Assembly: GCA_030704615.1 (NCBI GenBank)
Contig: CM060731.1
Span: 86,160,756 to 86,224,755 of the forward strand
Direction: 5' to 3'
Length of the DNA: 64,000 nucleotides
From: Takakia lepidozioides
Lineage: Eukaryota; Streptophyta; Takakiopsida; Takakiales; Takakiaceae
Shown: piece after piece, positions 56,244 through 64,000 of the stretch
How positions within the stretch are numbered: position 1 is the first letter of the stretch
How the letters are laid out: the number at the start of each line of letters is the position of its first letter
Made by a program: the position numbers and the translations under genes
The notes under the pieces: generated by a model
What the model saw: only the letters and a program-made list of their open reading frames with translations
The model's database searches: none
What the model was told of the DNA's origin: nothing

Positions 56244-56736
56244 TCATTTGCTTTCAGGTGTCCAAAGCCCCATCCCGCGCTCCTGCTCTGCACACCCTGC
56301 AAGCATCGCATTCCACGACACCACATCTGGTTCAGCCATAGTGTTGAACACTCCCTTGGCATCCTCAATGCTCCCACATTTAGCATACATGGCCACCAGA
56401 GCAATGTTCAGGATGACATCTGGTACAATTGCAGATTTGATGGTGTCACCAGGGATCTCTTTGCCCTTTTCTAGGGCTGCCAGACGCACTGCAAACGCAC
56501 ACAAATGTTCTGTCGGCGGCCTTCACCCCTTCCCCCATCATTTGCTCAAAGGTTGGAGCCTCCATCCCGCACCCCAGTTGTGCATACCCTGCAAGCATCA
56601 CACTCCACGACACCACATCTCGTTCAACCACAGTGTTGAACACTCCCTTGGCATCCTCGATGCACCCACATTTGGCATACATGTCCACCAGGGCAGGGGC
56701 AGTATTCAGAAGGACATGTGGTAATTTGACAGGCAT
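56244..56736 (-). pseudogene. PPR (PLS-type) gene fragments, tandemly duplicated
   Basis: Two minus-strand frames carry pentatricopeptide motifs: LVDMYAKCGCIEDAKGVFN with ERDVVSWSVMLAGYAQ (56736-56446) and MYAKCGSIEDAKGVFN with EPDVVSWNAMLAGC (56504-56244). The wording is that of PLS-class plant organelle RNA-editing proteins. The matching DNA recurs at a distance of about 291 bp, close to one PLS triplet. No start, E or DYW domain is present. Fragments only. Confidence 0.8.
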
Positions 56737-56739
56737 TCA

Positions 56740-57497
56740 CCTCCTGACTTGGCTATTCCCAACCCATCCTGCCATTGGCAAGAGATTCCACAGAAACTGA
56801 TAGTTGTCTGTTTGACTGTATAACTATGTATCTCTTGCTTTCTTACAGCTCACGCGTAATGCTCTTGCTGTATTGAATCATTTCACGCCTTCAGGTTTCA
56901 GAACAAACATTACCGTCTTTCTTTATCAGACAAGTGCACCAAGACAGAATCTCACCAAAAGATTGTTGTTGTTCAATAGTACCATACATGAAGATAACTA
57001 GCACCAAAAGGGCATATGAAGCTTACACTGCCCTCCACTGGTATTAACCTGCACCAGGACTTTCAATGGCTGTCTTCCAGTCCACCCACGGCCCGCTGTA
57101 AATGGCTTGCAACCTACAAATTTTCAAGAGAGCTGATTACCATGAAAATTTCAAAACTGGCTTTACAAACCTAATAATTCAAGCATAATCAGCATTCAAG
57201 CTAAGGAAGCTTTACAAGCATCGTGTTGCAAGTAAAGCCTTTGCAATGTCACCAGGAAATCCCTGGCTGAATGGATGACACTGAAATAATGGAGCTTGAA
57301 ATCTGGCCCTCTTGGACGAATCTGGGCCCACACTCTATCCTTGCTCCTTCAGCTATCTATGCCTCTGCACAAAATCATGCATACATCCTTGCCTTCCTGC
57401 TAGCAGCTGACAATGACAGCCTAGAATTGTTCCAGCAAACACCCCCAACCCTACTATCAACAAGCAATGAGCTAACTTACAAAATTCAATATGCATC
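56740..57497. other. No gene recognised; contains a segment also found at 56116
   Basis: 57370-57440 repeats 56116-56185 (ATCATGCATACATCCTYGCC, GCTAGCAGCTGACAATGACAG). No open frame is supported. The stretch leads into the 442-bp satellite. Confidence 0.4.
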
Positions 57498-57500
57498 TCA

Positions 57501-60500
57501 GGGCCGAGTCTGATGAGAGAGCAAAACAGGCTGAAATAGGTCGAAGAAGAACCTGTGCCCTCACCACACTGTCCTTGATCTTGTGTCATGACCCATGGAG
57601 GATTTGACAGACAAAAGGACCTCTAGTGTGTGCTGCTTGTGTCTGTAGTTAGGTAATGTCGGATTGGTCAGTGAGAACCACCACGGTGCAGCTGAGTGGG
57701 CAGAGATTGAAACACGGCCTGCTAAGACCAAGCTAACTCTCCCAAGAACCTTGTAAACATCAGGAAGAATACCAAATCATGGTACTAATAGGAGCCAACA
57801 ACCCACATTTGCAGGATGGACAAACTTCTCACATCGTACATTAAGAAAAGCCACACTTTGCGATTGCGGTTGTCGCACCCTCGTGAAGGATCTTTAAAAA
57901 GCTCATGCCAGCTCTGTTCCATGATTCAAATTCAGGGCCGAGTCTGATGAGAGGGCAAAACAGGCTGAAATAGGTCGAAGAAGAAGGTGCCCTCACCACA
58001 TTGTCCTCGACCTTGTGTCATGACCCATGGAGGATTTGACTGAACATGAACCCAAGATGACCTCTAGTGTGTGCTGCTTGTGTCTGTAGTTAGGTAATGT
58101 CGGATTGGTCAGTGAGAACCACCACGGTGCAGCTGAGTGGGCAGAGATTGAAACACGGCCTGCTAAGACCAAGCTAACTCTCCCAAGAACCTTGTAAACA
58201 TCAGGAAGAATACCAAATCATGGTACTAATAGGAGCCAACAACCCACATTTGCAGGATGGACAAACTTCTCACATCGTACATTAAGAAAAAGCCACACTT
58301 TGCGATTGCGGTTGTCGCACCCTCGTGAAGGATCTTTAAAAAGCTCATGCCAGCTCTGTTCCATGATTCAAATTCAGGGCCGAGTCTGATGAGAGGGCAA
58401 AACAGGCTGAAATAGGTCGAAGAAGAAGGTGCCCTCACCACATTGTCCTCGACCTTGTGTCATGACCCATGGAGGATTTGACTGAACATGAACCCAAGAT
58501 GACCTCTAGTGTGTGCTGCTTGTGTCTGTAGTTAGGTAATGTCGGATTGGTCAGTGAGAACCACCACGGTGCAGCTGAGTGGGCAGAGATTGAAACACGG
58601 CCTGCTAAGACCAAGCTAACTCTCCCAAGAACCTTGTAAACATCAGGAAGAATACCAAATCATGGTACTAATAGGAGCCAACAACCCACATTTGCAGGAT
58701 GGACAAACTTCTCACATCGTACATTAAGAAAAAGCCACACTTTGCGATTGCGGTTGTCGCACCCTCGTGAAGGATCTTTAAAAAGCTCATGCCAGCTCTG
58801 TTCCATGATTCAAATTCAGGGCCGAGTCTGATGAGAGGGCAAAACAGGCTGAAATAGGTCGAAGAAGAAGGTGCCCTCACCACATTGTCCTCGACCTTGT
58901 GTCATGACCCATGGAGGATTTGACTGAACATGAACCCAAGATGACCTCTAGTGTGTGCTGCTTGTGTCTGTAGTTAGGTAATGTCGGATTGGTCAGTGAG
59001 AACCACCACGGTGCAGCTGAGTGGGCAGAGATTGAAACACGGCCTGCTAAGACCAAGCTAACTCTCCCAAGAACCTTGTAAACATCAGGAAGAATACCAA
59101 ATCATGGTACTAATAGGAGCCAACAACCCACATTTGCAGGATGGACAAACTTCTCACATCGTACATTAAGAAAAAGCCACACTTTGCGATTGCGGTTGTC
59201 GCACCCTCGTGAAGGATCTTTAAAAAGCTCATGCCAGCTCTGTTCCATGATTCAAATTCAGGGCCGAGTCTGATGAGAGGGCAAAACAGGCTGAAATAGG
59301 TCGAAGAAGAAGGTGCCCTCACCACATTGTCCTCGACCTTGTGTCATGACCCATGGAGGATTTGACTGAACATGAACCCAAGATGACCTCTAGTGTGTGC
59401 TGCTTGTGTCTGTAGTTAGGTAATGTCGGATTGGTCAGTGAGAACCACCACGGTGCAGCTGAGTGGGCAGAGATTGAAACACGGCCTGCTAAGACCAAGC
59501 TAACTCTCCCAAGAACCTTGTAAACATCAGGAAGAATACCAAATCATGGTACTAATAGGAGCCAACAACCCACATTTGCAGGATGGACAAACTTCTCACA
59601 TCGTACATTAAGAAAAAGCCACACTTTGCGATTGCGGTTGTCGCACCCTCGTGAAGGATCTTTAAAAAGCTCATGCCAGCTCTGTTCCATGATTCAAATT
59701 CAGGGCCGAGTCTGATGAGAGGGCAAAACAGGCTGAAATAGGTCGAAGAAGAAGGTGCCCTCACCACATTGTCCTCGACCTTGTGTCATGACCCATGGAG
59801 GATTTGACTGAACATGAACCCAAGATGACCTCTAGTGTGTGCTGCTTGTGTCTGTAGTTAGGTAATGTCGGATTGGTCAGTGAGAACCACCACGGTGCAG
59901 CTGAGTGGGCAGAGATTGAAACACGGCCTGCTAAGACCAAGCTAACTCTCCCAAGAACCTTGTAAACATCAGGAAGAATACCAAATCATGGTACTAATAG
60001 GAGCCAACAACCCACATTTGCAGGATGGACAAACTTCTCACATCGTACATTAAGAAAAAGCCACACTTTGCGATTGCGGTTGTCGCACCCTCGTGAAGGA
60101 TCTTTAAAAAGCTCATGCCAGCTCTGTTCCATGATTCAAATTCAGGGCCGAGTCTGATGAGAGGGCAAAACAGGCTGAAATAGGTCGAAGAAGAAGGTGC
60201 CCTCACCACATTGTCCTCGACCTTGTGTCATGACCCATGGAGGATTTGACTGAACATGAACCCAAGATGACCTCTAGTGTGTGCTGCTTGTGTCTGTAGT
60301 TAGGTAATGTCGGATTGGTCAGTGAGAACCACCACGGTGCAGCTGAGTGGGCAGAGATTGAAACACGGCCTGCTAAGACCAAGCTAACTCTCCCAAGAAC
60401 CTTGTAAACATCAGGAAGAATACCAAATCATGGTACTAATAGGAGCCAACAACCCACATTTGCAGGATGGACAAACTTCTCACATCGTACATTAAGAAAA

Positions 60501-63500
60501 AGCCACACTTTGCGATTGCGGTTGTCGCACCCTCGTGAAGGATCTTTAAAAAGCTCATGCCAGCTCTGTTCCATGATTCAAATTCAGGGCCGAGTCTGAT
60601 GAGAGGGCAAAACAGGCTGAAATAGGTCGAAGAAGAAGGTGCCCTCACCACATTGTCCTCGACCTTGTGTCATGACCCATGGAGGATTTGACTGAACATG
60701 AACCCAAGATGACCTCTAGTGTGTGCTGCTTGTGTCTGTAGTTAGGTAATGTCGGATTGGTCAGTGAGAACCACCACGGTGCAGCTGAGTGGGCAGAGAT
60801 TGAAACACGGCCTGCTAAGACCAAGCTAACTCTCCCAAGAACCTTGTAAACATCAGGAAGAATACCAAATCATGGTACTAATAGGAGCCAACAACCCACA
60901 TTTGCAGGATGGACAAACTTCTCACATCGTACATTAAGAAAAAGCCACACTTTGCGATTGCGGTTGTCGCACCCTCGTGAAGGATCTTTAAAAAGCTCAT
61001 GCCAGCTCTGTTCCATGATTCAAATTCAGGGCCGAGTCTGATGAGAGGGCAAAACAGGCTGAAATAGGTCGAAGAAGAAGGTGCCCTCACCACATTGTCC
61101 TCGACCTTGTGTCATGACCCATGGAGGATTTGACTGAACATGAACCCAAGATGACCTCTAGTGTGTGCTGCTTGTGTCTGTAGTTAGGTAATGTCGGATT
61201 GGTCAGTGAGAACCACCACGGTGCAGCTGAGTGGGCAGAGATTGAAACACGGCCTGCTAAGACCAAGCTAACTCTCCCAAGAACCTTGTAAACATCAGGA
61301 AGAATACCAAATCATGGTACTAATAGGAGCCAACAACCCACATTTGCAGGATGGACAAACTTCTCACATCGTACATTAAGAAAAAGCCACACTTTGCGAT
61401 TGCGGTTGTCGCACCCTCGTGAAGGATCTTTAAAAAGCTCATGCCAGCTCTGTTCCATGATTCAAATTCAGGGCCGAGTCTGATGAGAGGGCAAAACAGG
61501 CTGAAATAGGTCGAAGAAGAAGGTGCCCTCACCACATTGTCCTCGACCTTGTGTCATGACCCATGGAGGATTTGACTGAACATGAACCCAAGATGACCTC
61601 TAGTGTGTGCTGCTTGTGTCTGTAGTTAGGTAATGTCGGATTGGTCAGTGAGAACCACCACGGTGCAGCTGAGTGGGCAGAGATTGAAACACGGCCTGCT
61701 AAGACCAAGCTAACTCTCCCAAGAACCTTGTAAACATCAGGAAGAATACCAAATCATGGTACTAATAGGAGCCAACAACCCACATTTGCAGGATGGACAA
61801 ACTTCTCACATCGTACATTAAGAAAAAGCCACACTTTGCGATTGCGGTTGTCGCACCCTCGTGAAGGATCTTTAAAAAGCTCATGCCAGCTCTGTTCCAT
61901 GATTCAAATTCAGGGCCGAGTCTGATGAGAGGGCAAAACAGGCTGAAATAGGTCGAAGAAGAAGGTGCCCTCACCACATTGTCCTCGACCTTGTGTCATG
62001 ACCCATGGAGGATTTGACTGAACATGAACCCAAGATGACCTCTAGTGTGTGCTGCTTGTGTCTGTAGTTAGGTAATGTCGGATTGGTCAGTGAGAACCAC
62101 CACGGTGCAGCTGAGTGGGCAGAGATTGAAACACGGCCTGCTAAGACCAAGCTAACTCTCCCAAGAACCTTGTAAACATCAGGAAGAATACCAAATCATG
62201 GTACTAATAGGAGCCAACAACCCACATTTGCAGGATGGACAAACTTCTCACATCGTACATTAAGAAAAAGCCACACTTTGCGATTGCGGTTGTCGCACCC
62301 TCGTGAAGGATCTTTAAAAAGCTCATGCCAGCTCTGTTCCATGATTCAAATTCAGGGCCGAGTCTGATGAGAGGGCAAAACAGGCTGAAATAGGTCGAAG
62401 AAGAAGGTGCCCTCACCACATTGTCCTCGACCTTGTGTCATGACCCATGGAGGATTTGACTGAACATGAACCCAAGATGACCTCTAGTGTGTGCTGCTTG
62501 TGTCTGTAGTTAGGTAATGTCGGATTGGTCAGTGAGAACCACCACGGTGCAGCTGAGTGGGCAGAGATTGAAACACGGCCTGCTAAGACCAAGCTAACTC
62601 TCCCAAGAACCTTGTAAACATCAGGAAGAATACCAAATCATGGTACTAATAGGAGCCAACAACCCACATTTGCAGGATGGACAAACTTCTCACATCGTAC
62701 ATTAAGAAAAAGCCACACTTTGCGATTGCGGTTGTCGCACCCTCGTGAAGGATCTTTAAAAAGCTCATGCCAGCTCTGTTCCATGATTCAAATTCAGGGC
62801 CGAGTCTGATGAGAGGGCAAAACAGGCTGAAATAGGTCGAAGAAGAAGGTGCCCTCACCACATTGTCCTCGACCTTGTGTCATGACCCATGGAGGATTTG
62901 ACTGAACATGAACCCAAGATGACCTCTAGTGTGTGCTGCTTGTGTCTGTAGTTAGGTAATGTCGGATTGGTCAGTGAGAACCACCACGGTGCAGCTGAGT
63001 GGGCAGAGATTGAAACACGGCCTGCTAAGACCAAGCTAACTCTCCCAAGAACCTTGTAAACATCAGGAAGAATACCAAATCATGGTACTAATAGGAGCCA
63101 ACAACCCACATTTGCAGGATGGACAAACTTCTCACATCGTACATTAAGAAAAAGCCACACTTTGCGATTGCGGTTGTCGCACCCTCGTGAAGGATCTTTA
63201 AAAAGCTCATGCCAGCTCTGTTCCATGATTCAAATTCAGGGCCGAGTCTGATGAGAGGGCAAAACAGGCTGAAATAGGTCGAAGAAGAAGGTGCCCTCAC
63301 CACATTGTCCTCGACCTTGTGTCATGACCCATGGAGGATTTGACTGAACATGAACCCAAGATGACCTCTAGTGTGTGCTGCTTGTGTCTGTAGTTAGGTA
63401 ATGTCGGATTGGTCAGTGAGAACCACCACGGTGCAGCTGAGTGGGCAGAGATTGAAACACGGCCTGCTAAGACCAAGCTAACTCTCCCAAGAACCTTGTA

Positions 63501-64000
63501 AACATCAGGAAGAATACCAAATCATGGTACTAATAGGAGCCAACAACCCACATTTGCAGGATGGACAAACTTCTCACATCGTACATTAAGAAAAAGCCAC
63601 ACTTTGCGATTGCGGTTGTCGCACCCTCGTGAAGGATCTTTAAAAAGCTCATGCCAGCTCTGTTCCATGATTCAAATTCAGGGCCGAGTCTGATGAGAGG
63701 GCAAAACAGGCTGAAATAGGTCGAAGAAGAAGGTGCCCTCACCACATTGTCCTCGACCTTGTGTCATGACCCATGGAGGATTTGACTGAACATGAACCCA
63801 AGATGACCTCTAGTGTGTGCTGCTTGTGTCTGTAGTTAGGTAATGTCGGATTGGTCAGTGAGAACCACCACGGTGCAGCTGAGTGGGCAGAGATTGAAAC
63901 ACGGCCTGCTAAGACCAAGCTAACTCTCCCAAGAACCTTGTAAACATCAGGAAGAATACCAAATCATGGTACTAATAGGAGCCAACAACCCACATTTGCA
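57501..64000. repeat. 442-bp tandem satellite, about 14.7 units, open at the window end
   Basis: The first unit (57501-57934) is 434 bp and divergent. From 57935 the word GGGCCGAGTCTG recurs exactly every 442 bp (58377, 58819, 59261 ... 63681), giving 13 full units plus 320 bp. On reading, these units appear identical base for base. Each holds a 71-codon minus-strand frame, a by-product of the repeat with no recognisable domain. The array continues past the window. Confidence 0.95.

Noticed and set aside
58226-63745. Thirteen identical 71-codon frames on the minus strand, as a repeated protein family.
   Set aside because: They exist only because a 442-bp satellite repeats one frame. There is no domain, no codon-level constraint and no promoter evidence.

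Overview
The window looks like nuclear DNA of a land plant, most likely a seed-free one such as a fern. This is an inference from spliced genes with GT-AG introns, PLS-type pentatricopeptide (PPR) fragments, tRNA-derived short repeats and dense nested transposons. I see no ordinary host housekeeping gene. Almost everything is a mobile element, a remnant of one, or a satellite.

Layout: 0-13 kb is a mosaic of Ty3/gypsy-type retrotransposon pieces and broken copies of a Mutator-like (MULE) transposase, cut by a ~3.2 kb inversion (about 5.12-8.36 kb). 13-18.5 kb holds another SWIM-type MULE transposase remnant, a gag-like piece, two tRNA-like sequences, a local duplication and a solo LTR with target-site duplication. 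18.8-29.5 kb holds two copies of a methyltransferase-like gene (one a short remnant), an unrecognised spliced plus-strand gene, two palindrome arrays and a degenerate MULE transposase. 30.3-31.2 kb is GA/TC low-complexity DNA with hairpins. 32-44.3 kb is a LINE ORF2 interrupted by a nearly complete 10.97 kb MULE. 44.5-48.6 kb is a CACTA (TNP2) transposase and a SET-domain-like gene. 48.6-52.7 kb has no gene I recognise. 52.7-56.1 kb is a fourth copy of the same MULE family, reduced to its two divergent gene starts and a 116-bp satellite in an intron. 56.2-56.7 kb has PPR fragments. 57.5-64 kb is a 442-bp satellite whose units look identical.

The main result is the MULE family at 33.26-44.23 kb. 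It carries two divergent genes. One is a transposase with a WRKY-GCM1-like zinc finger, a DDE core and a SWIM finger. The other is a ~1200-residue, at least 10-exon protein with a ParB/sulfiredoxin-like motif followed by a permuted (beta-class) amino-methyltransferase-like domain. The SAM-binding glycine motif is kept, but the catalytic DPPY position reads DIPDG in both copies where it is visible. Each methyltransferase-like copy is accompanied, in introns or just downstream, by its own array of palindromes. The three lineages share one 12-bp core, TGCGK-YR-MCGCA, with lineage-specific arms. This suggests a self-recognising transposon system (protein plus cognate palindromes), comparable in logic to the VANC anti-silencing proteins of VANDAL MULEs but built from a bacterial/phage-like ParB-methyltransferase fusion. 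Function is inferred; the architecture is visible in the sequence.
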